Shown here: one piece after another, positions 12,872-25,933 of the stretch
How the letters are laid out: each line of letters opens with the position of its first letter
How positions within the stretch are numbered: position 1 is the first letter of the stretch
Assembly (NCBI GenBank): GCA_964017155.1
Contig: OZ024864.1
Coordinates: 28,731,134 to 28,795,133, forward strand
DNA length: 64,000 bases
Source of the DNA: Oasisia sp. SBJ-2009
Lineage: Eukaryota; Annelida; Polychaeta; Sabellida; Siboglinidae
Reading direction: 5' to 3'
The notes under the pieces: model-generated
Told to the model about the DNA's origin: nothing
The model's database searches: none
The model's input: the letters and a program-made list of their open reading frames with translations, nothing else
Program-made: the position numbers and the translations under genes

Positions 12872-15030
12872 GTTTGCCACTGCCTTCTATTCACGCGTGC
12901 ATAATGCTCGTGGTACATTGTTTGCCACTGCCTTCCATTCACGCGTGCATGAAGCTAGTGGTACATGGTTTGCCACTGTCTTCTATTCACGCGTGTATGA
13001 TGTTCGTGGTACATGGTTTGCCACTGCCTTCTATCCACGCGTGCATGATGCTCGTGGTACATGGTTTGCCACTGCCTTCCATTCACGCGTGTATGATGTT
13101 CGTGGTACATGGTTTGCCACTGCCTTCTATCCACGCGTGCATGATGCTCGTGGTACATGGTTTGCCATTGTCTTCTGTTCACCCGTGCATGATGCTTGTG
13201 GTACATGGCTTGCCACTGCCTTCAATGCACGCGTCCATGATCCTAGTGGTACATGGTTTGCCACTGCGTTCTATCCAGGCGTGCATGGTGCTCGTGGTAC
13301 ATGGTTTGCCACTGCCTTCTATCCACGCGTGCATGATGCTCGTGGTACATGGTTTGCCATTGTCTTCTGTTCACCCGTGCTTGATACTCGTGGTACATGG
13401 CTTGCCACTGCCTTCTATCCACGCGTCCATGATCCTAGTGGTACATTGTTTGCCACTGCCTTCTATTCACGCGTCCATGATGCTCGTGGTACATTGTTTG
13501 CCACTGTCTTCTATTCACACGTGCATGATGCTCGTGGTACATGGTTTGCCACTGTCTTCTATTCATGCGTGCATGAAGCTAGTGGTACATTGTGTGTAAC
13601 TGTTTTCTATTCACGCGAGCATGATGCTCGTGGTACATTGTTTGCCACTGCCTTCTATTCACGCGTGCATAATGCTCGTGGTACATTGTTTGCCACTGCC
13701 TTCCATTCACGCGTGCATGAAGATAGTGGTACATGGTTTGCCACTGTCTTCTATTCACGCGTGTATGATGTTCGTTGTACATGGCTTGCCACTGCCGTCT
13801 ATTCACGCCTGCATGATGCTCGTGGTACATGGTTTGCCACTGCCTTCCATTCACGCGTGTATGATGTTCGTGGTACATGGTTTGCCACTGCCTTCTATCC
13901 ACGCGTGCATGATGCTCGTGGTACATGGTTTGCCATTGTCTTCTGTTCACCCGTGCATGATGCTTGTGGTACATGGCTTGCCACTGCCTTCAATGCACGC
14001 GTCCATGATCCTAGTGGTACATGGTTTGCCACTGCGTTCTATCCAGGCGTGCATGATGCTCGTGGTACATGGTTTGCCAATGCCTTCTATTCACGCGTGC
14101 ATGATGCTCGTGCTACATGGTTTGCCACTGTCTTCTATTCACGCGTACATGAAGCTAGTAGTACATTGTTTGCCACTGTCTTCTATTCACGCGAGCATGA
14201 TGCTCTCGGTACATTGTTTGCTCTCCCTTTTATTCACGCGTGCATGATGCTCGTGGTACTTGGTTTACCACTGCCTTCTATTCACGCGTGCATGAAGATT
14301 TTGGTACATCGTTTGCCACTGTCTTCTATTAACGCGTGCATGATGCTCGTGGTACATTGTTTGCCACTCTCTTCTATCCACGCGTGCATGATGCTCGTGG
14401 TACATTGTTTGCCAGTGTCTTCTATTCACGCGTGCATGATGCTCGTGGTACATTGTATGCCACTGCCTTCTATTCACGCATGCATGATGCTTGTGGTACA
14501 TTGTTTGCCACTGCCTTCTATTAACGCGTGCATGATGCTCGTGGTACATGGTTTGCCACTGTCGTCTACTCACGCGTGCGTGATGCTCGTGGTACATTGT
14601 TTGCCTCTGTCTTCTTTTCACGCGTGCATGATGCTCGTGGTACATTGTTTGCCACTGCCTTCTATTCAAGCGTGCATGATGCTAGTCGTACATGGTTTGC
14701 CACTGCCTTCTATTCCCGCATGCATGAAGCTAGTGGTACATGGTTTGCCACTGCCTACTATTCACGAGTCCATGATGCTCGTGGTACGTGGTTTGCCACT
14801 GCCTTCTATCCACGCGTGCATAATGCTCGTGGTACATGGTTTGCCACTGCCTTCTATCCACGCGTGCATGATGCTCGTGGTACATGGCTTGCCACTGCCT
14901 TCTATCCACGCGTGCGTGATGCTCGTGGTACATGGTTTGCCACTGCCTTCTATTCACGCGTGCATGATGCTCGTGGTACATGGTTTGCCACTGCCTTCTA
15001 GTCAGGCGTGCATGATGCTCGTGGTACATT
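12872..15030 (+). repeat. Left-domain HOR, unit a2 (2,159 bp)
   Basis: It corresponds to 209-2367 at offset 12,663. The left junction coincides with that of unit a1: base 208/12,871 differs and base 209/12,872 matches. Scattered substitutions separate the copies, for example gcatggtgctcg near 13,285 and gaagatagtgg near 13,720. The 47-bp monomer lies at 14,220-14,235. Confidence 0.82.
14220..14235 (+). repeat. 47-bp monomer, type gctctccc (4)
   Basis: Marker of unit a2, at offset 12,663 from the one at 1557. Confidence 0.95.
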
Positions 15031-16938
15031 GTTTGCCACTGCCTTCTATTCACGCGTGCATAATGCTCGTGGTACATTGTTTGCCACTGCCTTCCATTCA
15101 CGCGTGCATGAAGCTAGTGGTACATGGTTTGCCACTGTCTTCTATTCACGCGTGTATGATGTTCGTGGTACATGGTTTGCCACTGCCTTCTATCCACGCG
15201 TGCATGATGCTCGTGGTACATGGTTTGCCACTGCCTTCCATTCACGCGTGTATGATGTTCGTGGTACATGGTTTGCCACTGCCTTCTATCCACGCGTGCA
15301 TGATGCTCGTGGTACATGGTTTGCCATTGTCTTCTGTTCACCCGTGCATGATGCTTGTGGTACATGGCTTGCCACTGCCTTCAATGCACGCGTCCATGAT
15401 CCTAGTGGTACATGGTTTGCCACTGCGTTCTATCCAGGCGTGCATGATGCTCGTGGTACATGGTTTGCCACTGCCTTCTATCCACGCGTGCATGATGCTC
15501 GTGGTACATGGTTTGCCATTGTCTTCTGTTCACCCGTGCTTGATACTCGTGGTACATGGCTTGCCACTGCCTTCTATCCACGCGTCCATGATCCTAGTGG
15601 TACATTGTTTGCCACTGCCTTCTATTCACGCGTCCATGATGCTCGTGGTACATTGTTTGCCACTGTCTTCTATTCACACGTGCATGATGCTCGTGGTACA
15701 TGGTTTGCCACTGTCTTCTATTCATGCGTGCATGAAGCTAGTGGTACATTGTGTGTAACTGTCTTCTATTCACGCGAGCATGATGCTCGTGGTACATTGT
15801 TTGCCACTGCCTTCTATTCACGCGTGCATAATGCTCGTGGTACATTGTTTGCCACTGCCTTCCATTCACGCGTGCATGAAGCTAGTGGTACATGGTTTGC
15901 CACTGTCTTCTATTCACGCGTGTATGATGTTCGTTGTACATGGCTTGCCACTGCCGTCTATTCACGCCTGCATGATGCTCGTGGTACATTGTTTGCCACT
16001 GCCTTCCATTCACGCGTGTATGATGTTCGTGGTACATGGTTTGCCACTGCCTTCTATCCACGCGTGCATGATGCTCGTGGTACATGGTTTGCCATTGTCT
16101 TCTGTTCACCCGTGCATGATGCTTGTGGTACATGGCTTGCCACTGCCTTCAATGCACGCGTCCATGATCCTAGTGGTACATGGTTTGCCACTGCGTTCTA
16201 TCCAGGCGTGCATGATGCTCGTGGTACATGGTTTGCCAATGCCTTCTATTCACGCGTGCATGATGCTCGTGCTACATGGTTTGCCACTGTCTTCTATTCA
16301 CGCGTACATGAAGCTAGTAGTACATTGTTTGCCACTGTCTTCTATTCACGCGAGCATGATGCTCTCGGTACATTGTTTGCTCTCCCTTTTATTCACGCGT
16401 GCATGATGCTCGTGGTACTTGGTTTACCACTGCCTTCTATTCACGCGTGCATGAAGATTTTGGTACATCGTTTGCCACTGTCTTCTATTAACGCGTGCAT
16501 GATGCTCGTGGTACATTGTTTGCCACTCTCTTCTATCCACGCGTGCATGATGCTCGTGGTACATTGTTTGCCAGTGTCTTCTATTCACGCGTGCATGATG
16601 CTCGTGGTACATTGTATGCCACTGCCTTCTATTCACGCATGCATGATGCTTGTGGTACATTGTTTGCCACTGCCTTCTATTAACGCGTGCATGATGCTCG
16701 TGGTACATGGTTTGCCACTGTCGTCTACTCACGCGTGCGTGATGCTCGTGGTACATTGTTTGCCTCTGTCTTCTTTTCACGCGTGCATGATGCTCGTGGT
16801 ACATTGTTTGCCACTGCCTTCTATTCAAGCGTGCATGATGCTAGTCGTACATGGTTTGTCACTGCCTTCTATTCCCGCATGCATGAAGCTAGTGGTACAT
16901 GGTTTGCCACTGCCTACTATTCACGAGTCCATGATGCT
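15031..16938 (+). repeat. Left-domain HOR, unit b2
   Basis: This tandem copy follows unit a2 at offset 2,159 up to about 16,938. It lacks the 240-bp duplication of unit b1, so it shows the unexpanded form. It shares tgtcactgccttctattccc near 16,857 with unit b1 (about 4434), linking the two b units. The 47-bp monomer is at 16,379-16,394. Confidence 0.82.
16379..16394 (+). repeat. 47-bp monomer, type gctctccc (5)
   Basis: Marker of unit b2, exactly 2,159 bp after that of a2. Confidence 0.95.
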
Positions 16939-19900
16939 AGTGGTACATGGTTTGCCAATGCCTTCTATTCACGCATGCATGATGCTCTTGGTACAGGGTT
17001 TGCCACTGTCTTCTATTCACGCGTGTATGATGCTAGTGGCACATGGTTTGCCATTGTCTTCTGTTCACCCGTGCTTGATGCTCGTGGTACATGGCTTGCC
17101 ACTGCCTTCTATCCACGCGTCCATGATCCTAGTGGTACATTGTTTGCCACTGCCTTCTATTCACGCCTCCATGATGCTCGTGGTATATTGTTTGCCACTG
17201 TCTTCTATTCACACGTGCATGATGCTCGTGGTACATGGTTTGCCACTGTCTTCTATTCATGCGTGCATGAAGCTAGTGGTACATTGTTTGTAACTGTCTT
17301 CTATTCACGCGAGCATGATGCTCGTGGTACATTGTTTGCCACTGCCTTCTATTCACGCGTGCACGATGCTCGTGGTACATTGTTTGCCACTCTCTTCTAT
17401 CCACGCTTGCATGATGCTCGTTGTACTTTCTTTGCCACTGTCTTCTATTCAAGCGTGCATGATGCTAGTCGTACATGGTTTGCCACTGCCTTCTATTCCC
17501 GCGTGCATGAAGCTAGTGGTACATGGTTTGCCACTGCCTACTATTCACGCATGCATGATGCTCGTGATACATGGTTTGCCACTGTCTTCTATTCAGGCGT
17601 GCATGATGCTAGTGGCACATGGTTTGCCATTGTCTTCTGTTCACCCGTGCTTGATACTCGTGGTACATGGCTTGCCACTGCCTTCTATCCACGCGTCCAT
17701 GATCCTAGTGGTACATTGTTTGCCACTGCCTTCTATTCACGCGTCCATGATGCTCGTGGTACATTGTTTGCCACTGTCTTCTATTCACACGTGCATGATG
17801 CTCGTGGTACATGGTTTGCCACTGTCTTCTATTCATGCGTGCATGAAGCTAGTGGTACATTGTGTGTAACTGTCTTCTATTCACGCGAGCATGATGCTCG
17901 TGGTACATTGTTTGCCACTGCCTTCTATTCACGCGTGCATGATGCTCGTGGTACATGGTTTACCACTGCCTTCTATTCACGCGTGCATGAAGCTCGTGGT
18001 ACATGGTTTGCCACTGCCTTCTATCCACGCGTGCATAATGCTCGTGGTACATGGTTTGCCACTGCCTTCTATCCACGCGTGCATGATGCTCGTGGTACAT
18101 GGCTTGCCACTGCCTTCTATCCACGCGTGCATGATGCTCGTGGTACATGGTTTGCCACTGCCTTCTATTCACGCGTGCATGATGCTCGTGGTACATGGTT
18201 TCCCACTGCCTTCTAGTCAGGCGTGCATGATGCTCGTGGTACATTGGTTGCGACTGCCTTCTATTCAGGCGTGCATGATGCTAGTGGCACATGGTTTGCC
18301 ATTGTCTTCTGTTCACCCGTGCTTGATGCTCGTGGTACATGGCTTGCCACTGCCTTCTATTCACACGTGCATGATGCTCGTGGTACATGGTTTGCCACTG
18401 TCTTCTATTCATGCGTGCATGAAGCTAGTGGTACATTGTTTGTAACTGTCTTCTATTCACGCGAGCATGATGCTCGTGGTACATTGTTTGCCACTGCCTT
18501 CTATTCACGCGTGCATGAAGCTCGTGGTACATGGTTTGCCACTGCCTTCTATCCACGCGTGCATAATGCTCGTGGTACAGGGTTTGCCACTGCCTTCTAT
18601 CCACGCGTGCATGATGCTCGTGGTACATGGCTTGCCACTGCCTTCTATCCACGCGTGCATGATGCTCGTGGTACATGGTTTGCCACTGCCTTCTATTCAC
18701 GCGTGCATGATGCTCGTGGTACATGGTTTCCCACTGCCTTCTAGTCAGGCGTGCATGATGCTCGTGGTAAATTGGTTGCCACTGCCTTCTATTCACGCGT
18801 GCATAATGCTCGTGGTATATTGTTTGCCACTGCCTTCTATTCACGCGAGCATGAAGCTAGTGGTACATGGTTTGCCACTGTCTTCTATTCACGCGTGCAT
18901 GAAGCTAGTGGTACATTGTTTGCCGCTGTCTTCTATTCACGCGAGCATGATGCTCGTGGTACATTGTTTGCCACTGCCTTCTATTCACGCGTGCCTGATG
19001 CTCGTGGTACATGGATTACCACTGCCTTCTATTCGCGCGTGCAAGAAGCTCGTGGTACATGGTTTGCCACTGCTTTCTATCCACGCGTGCATAATGCTCG
19101 TGGTACATGGATTGCCACTGTCTTCTATTCACACGTGCATGATGCTCGTGGTACATGGTTTGCCACTGTCTTCTATTCATGCGTGCATGAAGCTAGTGGT
19201 AAATTGTTTGTAACTGTCTTCTATTCACGCGAGCATGATGCTCGTGGTACATTGTTTGCCACTGCCTTCTATTCACGCGTGAATGATGCTCGTGGTACAT
19301 GGTTTGCCACTGTCTTCTATTCACGCGTGCATGATGCTCGTGGTACATGGTTTACCACTGCCTTCTATTCACGCGTGCATGAAGCTCGTGGTACATGGTT
19401 TGCCACTGCCTTCTATCCACGCGTGCATAATGCTCGTGGTACATGGTTTGCCACTGCCTTCTATCCACGCGTGCATGATGCTCGTGGTACATGGCTTGCC
19501 ACTGCCTTCTATCCACGCGTGCGTGATGCTCGTGGTACATGGTTTGCCACTGCCTTCTATTCACGCGTGCATGATGCTCGTGGTACATGGTTTGCCACTG
19601 CCTTCTAGTCAGGCGTGCATGATGCTCGTGGTACATTGTTTGCCACTGCCTTCTATTCACGCGTGCATAATGCTCGTGGTACATTGTTTGCCACTGCCTT
19701 CCATTCACGCGTGCATGAAGCTAGTGATACATGGTTTGCCACTGTCTTCTATTCACGCGTGCATGAAGCTAGTGGTACATTGTTTGCCGCTGTCTTTTAT
19801 TCACGCGAACATGATGCTCGTGGTACATTGTTTGCCACTGCCTTCTATTCACGCGTGCCTGATGCTCGTGGTACATGGATTACCACTGCCTTCTATTCAC

Positions 19901-20085
19901 GCGTGCAAGAAGCTCGTGGTACATGGTTTGCCACTGCCTTCTATCCACGCGTGCATAATGCTCGTGGTACATGGATAGCCAATGCCTTCCATCCACGCGT
20001 GCATGATGCTCGTGGTACATGGCTTGCCACTGCCTTCTATTCACGCATGCATGATGCTCGTGGTACATGGTTTGCCACTGCCTTC
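16939..20085 (+). repeat. A-right segment, copy 2
   Basis: It matches 4516-7662 at offset 12,423 with isolated substitutions, for example gtaaattgtttgtaac at about 19,200 where copy 1 has gtacattg. At 20,085 it departs by exact loss of four monomers (192 bp) relative to 7663-7854. Confidence 0.8.
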
Positions 20086-20596
20086 CATTCACGCGTGTAT
20101 GATGTTCGTGGTACATGGTTTGCCACTGCCTTCTATCCACGCGTGCATGATGCTCGTGGTATATGGTTTGCCATTGTCTTCTTTTCACCCGTGCATGATG
20201 CTTGTGGTACATGGCTTGCCACTGCCTTCAATGCACGCGTCCATGATCCTAGTGGTACATGGTTTGCCACTGCGTTCTATCCAGGCGTGCATGATGCTCG
20301 TGGTACATGGTTTGCCACTGCCTTCTATTCACGCGTGCATGATGCTCGTGCTACATGGTTTGCCACTGTCTTCTATTCACGCGTACATGAAGCTAGTGGT
20401 ACATTGTTTGCCATTGTCTTCTATTCACGCGAGCATGATGCTCTTGGTACATTGTTTGCTCTGCCTTTTATTCACGCGTGCATGATGCTCGTGGTACTTG
20501 GTTTACCACTGCCTTCTATTCACGCGTGCATGAAGATTGTGGTACATCGTTTGCCACTGTCTTCTATTCACGCGAGCATGATGCTCGTGGTACATC
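20086..20596 (+). repeat. Rearranged junction segment between A-right and the 3,738-bp tandem
   Basis: After the 192-bp deletion the sequence resumes as in 7855-8095 (offset 12,231), with a distinctive ggtatatgg monomer at 20,158. Near 20,327 it then jumps to sequence like 8.86-9.0 kb, with gtgctacatgg and a 47-bp monomer at 20,458-20,473. Each junction preserves the monomer phase, consistent with unequal exchange between homologous monomers. Confidence 0.7.
20458..20473 (+). repeat. 47-bp monomer, type gctctgcc (2)
   Basis: Lies in the rearranged junction segment before the 3,738-bp tandem. It has no 43-bp partner upstream, unlike the B block copies. Confidence 0.95.
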
Positions 20597-21510
20597 GTTT
20601 GCCACTGTCTTCTATTCACGCGTGCGTGATGCTCGTGGTAAAAGGTTTGCCACTGCCTTCTGTTCACGCATGCATGAAGCTCGTGGTACATGGTTTGCCA
20701 CTGCCTTCTATGAACGCGTGCATGATGCTCGTGGTACATTGTTTGCCAGTGTCTTCTATTCACGCGTGCATGATGCTCGTTGTACATGGCTAGCCACTGC
20801 CTTCTATCCACGCGTGCATGATGCTCGTGGTACATGGTTTGCCACTGCCTTCTATTCACGCGTGCATGATGCTCGTGGTACATGGTTTCCCACTGCCTTC
20901 TAGTCAGGCGTGCATGATGCTAGTCGTACATGGTTTGCCACTGCCTTCTATTCCCGCGTGGATGAAGCTAGTGGTACATGGTTTGCCACTGCCTACTATT
21001 CACGAGTCCATGATGCTAGTGGTACATGGTTTGCCAATGCCTTCTATTCACGCATGCATGATGCTCTTGGTACATGGTTTGCCACTGTCTTCTATTCACG
21101 CGTGCATGATGCTAGTGGCACATGGATTGCCATTGTCTTCTGTTCACCCGTGCTTGATGCTCGTGGTACATGGCTTGCCACTGCCTTCTATCCACGCGTC
21201 CATGATCCTAGTGGTACATTGTTTGCCACTGCCTTCTATTCACGCGTCCATGATGCTCGTGGTACATTGTTTGCCACTGTCTTCTATTCACACGTGCATG
21301 ATGCTCGTGGTACATGGTTTGCCACTTTCTTCTATTCATGCGTGCATGAAGCTAGTGGTACATTGTTTGTAACTGTCTTCTATTCACGCGAGCATGCTGC
21401 TCGTGGTACATTGTTTGCCACTGCCTTCTATTCACGCGTGCCTGATGCTCGTGGTACATGGATTACCACTGCCTTCTATTCACGCGTGCAAGAAGCTCGT
21501 GGTACATGGT

Positions 21511-21530
21511 TTGCCATTTTATTCATGCGT
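21511..21530 (+). repeat. 43-bp monomer (2)
   Basis: ttgccattttattcatgcgt, in unit 1 of the 3,738-bp tandem. Confidence 0.95.
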
Positions 21531-22179
21531 GCATGAAGCTAGTGGTACATTGTTTGTAACTGTCTTCTATTCACGCGAGCATGATGCTCGTGGTACATTG
21601 TTTGCCACTGCCTTCTATTCACGCGTGAATGATGCTCGTGGTACATGGTTTGCCACTGTCGTCTATTCACGCGTGCATGATGCTCGTAGTACATTGTTTG
21701 CCACTGCCTTCTATTCACGCGTGCATGATGCTAGTGGCACATGGCTTACCATTGTCTTCTGTTCACCCGTGCTTGATGCTCGTGGTACATGGCTTGCCAC
21801 TGCCTTCTATCCACGCGTCCATGATCCTAGTGGTACATTGTTTGCCACTGCCTTCTATTCACACGTGCATGATGCTCGTGGTACATGGTTTGCCACTGTC
21901 TTCTATTCATGCGTGCATGAAGCTAGTGGTACATTGTTTGTAACTGTCTTCTATTCACGCGAGCATGATGCTCGTGGTACATTGTTTGCCACTGCCTTCT
22001 ATTCACGCGTGCATGATGCTCGTGGTACATGGTTTACCACTGCCTTCTATTCACGCGTGCATGAAGCTCGTGGTACATGGTTTGCCACTGTCTTCTATTC
22101 ACGCGTACATGAAGCTAGTGGTACATTGTTTGCCACTGTCTTCTATTCACGCGAGCATGATGCTCTTGGTACATTGTTT

Positions 22180-22195
22180 GCTCTGCCTTTTATTC
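22180..22195 (+). repeat. 47-bp monomer, type gctctgcc (3)
   Basis: Partner of the 43-bp monomer at 21,511, 669 bp downstream. Confidence 0.95.
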
Positions 22196-25100
22196 ACGCG
22201 TGCATGATGCTCGTGGTACTTGGTTTACCACTGCCTTCTATTCACGCGTGCATGAAGATTGTGGTACATCGTTTGCCACTGTCTTCTATTCACGCGAGCA
22301 TGATGCTCGTGGTACATCGTTTGCCACTGTCTTCTATTCACGCGTGCGTGATGCTCGTGGTAAAAGGTTTGCCACTGCCTTCTGTTCACGCATGCATGAA
22401 GCTCGTGGTACATGGTTTGCCACTGCCTTCTATTAACGCGTGCATGATGCTCGTGGTACATTGTTTGCCACTCTCTTCTATCCACGCGTGCATGATGCTC
22501 GTGGTACATTGTTTGCCACTGTCTTCTATTCACGCGTGCATGATGCTCGTGGTACATTGTATGCCACTGCCTTCTATTCACGCATGCATGATGCTTGTGG
22601 TACATTGTTTGCCACTGCCTTCTATTAACGCGTGCATGATGCTCGTGGTACATGGTTTGCCACTGTCGTCTACTCACGCGTGCGTGATGCACGTGGTACA
22701 TTGTTTGCCTCTGTCTTCTTTTCACGCGTGCATGATGCTCGTGGTACATTGTTTGCCACTGCCTTCTATTCAAGCGTGCATGATGCTAGTCGTACATGGT
22801 TTGCCACTGCCTTCTATTCCCGCGTGCATGAAGCTAGTGGTACATTGTTTGCCGCTGTCTTCTATTCACGCGAGCATGATGCTCGTGGTACATTGTTTGC
22901 CACTGCCTTCTATTCACGCGTGCCTGATGCTCGTGGTACATGGATTACCACTGCCTTCTATTCACGCGTGCAAGAAGCTCGTGGTACATGGTTTGCCACT
23001 GCCTTCTATCCACGCGTGCATAATGCTCGTGGTACATGGATTGCCACTGTCTTCTATTCACACGTGCATGATGCTCGTGGTACATGGTTTGCCACTGTCT
23101 TCTATTCATGCGTGCATGAAGCTAGTGGTACATTGTTTGTAACTGTCTTCTATTCACGCGAGCATGATGCTCGTGGTACATTGTTTGCCACTGCCTTCTA
23201 TTCACGCGTGAATGATGCTCGTGGTACATGGTTTGCCACTGTCTTCTATTCACGCGTGCATGATGCTAGTGGCACATGGTTTGCCATTGTCTTCTGTTCA
23301 CCCGTGCTTGATGCTCGTGGTACATGGCTTGCCACTGCCTTCTATCCACGCGTCCATGATCCTAGTGGTACATTGTTTGACACTGCCTTCTATTCACACG
23401 TGCATGATGCTCGTGGTACATGGTTTGCCACTGTCTTCTATTCATGCGTGCATGAAGCTAGTGGTACATTGTTTGTAACTGTCTTCTATTCACGCGAGCA
23501 TGATGCTCGTGGTACATTGTTTGCCACTGCCTTCTATTCACGCGTGCATGATGCTCGTGGTACATGGTTTACCACTGCCTTTTATTCACGCGTGCATGAA
23601 GCTCGTGGTACATGGTTTGCCACTGCCTTCTATCCACGCGTGCATAATGCTCGTGGTACATGGTTTGCCACTGCCTTCTATCCACGCGTGCATGATGCTC
23701 GTGGTACATGGCTTGCCACTGCCTTCTATCCACGCATGCGTGATGCTCGTGGTACATGGTTTGCCACTGCCTTCTATTCACGCGTGCATGATGCTCGTGG
23801 TACATGGTTTGCCACTGCCTTCTAGTCAGGCGTGTATGATGCTCGTGGTACATTGTTTGCCACTGCCTTCTATTCACGCGTGCATAATGCTCGTGGTACA
23901 TTGTTTGCCACTGCCTTCCATTCACGCGTGCATGAAGCTAGTGGTACATGGTTTGCCACTGTCTTCTATTCACGCGTGCATGAAGCTAATGGTACATTGT
24001 TTGCCGCTGTCTTCTATTCACGCGAGCATGATGCTCGTGGTACATTGTTTGCCACTGCCTTCTATTCACGCGTGCCTGATGCTCGTGGTACATGGATTAC
24101 CACTGCCTTCTATTCACACGTGCAAGAAGTTCGTGGTACATGGTTTGCCACTGCCTTCTATCCACGCGTGCATGGTGCTCGTGGTACATGGTTTGCCATT
24201 GTCTTCTGTTCACCCGTGCATGATGCTTGTGGTACATGGCTTCCCACTGCCTTCAATGCACGCGTCCATGATCCTAGTGGTACATGGTTTGCCACTGCGT
24301 TCTATCCAGGCGTGCATGATGCTCGTGGTACATGGTTTGCCACTGTCTTCTATTCACGCGTGCGTGATGCTCGTGGTAAAAGGTTTGCCACTGCCTTCTG
24401 TTCACGCATGCATGAAGCTCGTGGTACATGGTTTGCCACTGCCTTCTATGAACGCGTGCATGATGCTCGTGGTACATTGTTTGCCAGTGTCTTCTATTCA
24501 CGCGTGCATGATGCTCGTTGTACATGGCTAACCACTGCCTTCTATCCACGCGTGCATGATGCTCGTGGTACATGGTTTGCCACTGCCTTCTATTCACGCG
24601 TGCATGATGCTCGTGGTACATGGTTTCCCACTGCCTTCTAGTCAGGCGTGCATGATGCTAGTCGTACATGGTTTGCCACTGCCTTCTATTCCCGCGTGCA
24701 TGAAGCTAGTGGTACATGGTTTGCCACTGCCTACTATTCACGAGTCCATGATGCTAGTGGTACATGGTTTGCCAATGCCTTCTATTCACGCATGCATGAT
24801 GCTCTTGGTACATGGTTTGCCACTGTCTTCTATTCACGCGTGCATGATGCTAGTGGCACATGGATTGCCATTGTCTTCTGTTCACCCGTGCTTGATGCTC
24901 GTGGTACATGGCTTGCCACTGCCTTCTATCCACGCGTCCATGATCCTAGTGGTACATTGTTTGCCACTGCCTTCTATTCACGCGTCCATGATGCTCGTGG
25001 TACATTGTTTGCCACTGTCTTCTATTCACACGTGCATGATGCTCGTGGTACATGGTTTGCCACTGTCTTCTATTCATGCGTGCATGAAGCTAGTGGTACA

Positions 25101-25248
25101 TTGTTTGTAACTGTCTTCTATTCACGCGAGCATGATGCTCGTGGTACATTGTTTGCCACTGCCTTCTATTCACGCGTGCCTGATGCTCGTGGTACATGGA
25201 TTACCACTGCCTTCTATTCACGCGTGCAAGAAGCTCGTGGTACATGGT

Positions 25249-25267
25249 TTGCCATTTTATTCATGCG
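25249..25267 (+). repeat. 43-bp monomer (3)
   Basis: In unit 2 of the 3,738-bp tandem, at offset 3,738 from the previous one. Confidence 0.95.
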
Positions 25268-25917
25268 TGCATGAAGCTAGTGGTACATTGTTTGTAACTA
25301 TCTTCTATTCACGCGAGCATGATGCTCGTGGTACATTGTTTGCCACTGCCTTCTATTCACGCGTGAATGATGCTCGTGGTACATGGTTTGCCACTGTCGT
25401 CTATTCACGCGTGCATGATGCTCGTAGTACATTGTTTGCCACTGCCTTCTATTCACGCGTGCATGATGCTAGTGGCACATGGCTTACCATTGTCTTCTGT
25501 TCACCCGTGCTTGATGCTCGTGGTACATGGCTTGCCACTGCCTTCTATCCACGCGTCCATGATCCTAGTGGTACATTGTTTGCCACTGCCTTCTATTCAC
25601 ACGTGCATGATGCTCGTGGTACATGGTTTGCCACTGTCTTCTATTCATGCGTGCATGAAGCTAGTGGTACATTGTTTGTAACTGTCTTCTATTCACGCGA
25701 GCATGATGCTCGTGGTACATTGTTTGCCACTGCCTTCTATTCACGCGTGCATGATGCTCGTGGTACATGGTTTACCACTGCCTTCTATTCACGCGTGCAT
25801 GAAGCTCGTGGTACATGGTTTGCCACTGTCTTCTATTCACGCGTACATGAAGCTAGTGGTACATTGTTTGCCACTGTCTTCTATTCACGCGAGCATGATG
25901 CTCTTGGTACATTGTTT

Positions 25918-25933
25918 GCTCTGCCTTTTATTC
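25918..25933 (+). repeat. 47-bp monomer, type gctctgcc (4)
   Basis: Partner of the 43-bp monomer at 25,249, 669 bp downstream. Confidence 0.95.

Larger units (their letters stand above)
20597..24334 (+). repeat. 3,738-bp tandem duplication, unit 1 (contains B block copy 2)
   Basis: The unit repeats at offset 3,738 (78 monomers minus 6 bp). Base 20,596 (c) differs from 24,334 (g) and matching starts one base later. It includes the gtaaaagg monomer (20,638), the ctatgaacgcg monomer, the tggctagcc monomer near 20,788, the 43-bp monomer at 21,511-21,530 and the 47-bp monomer at 22,180-22,195. The copies differ at a few sites, such as gcgtggatgaag (20,957) and ccactttcttc (21,323). Confidence 0.85.
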
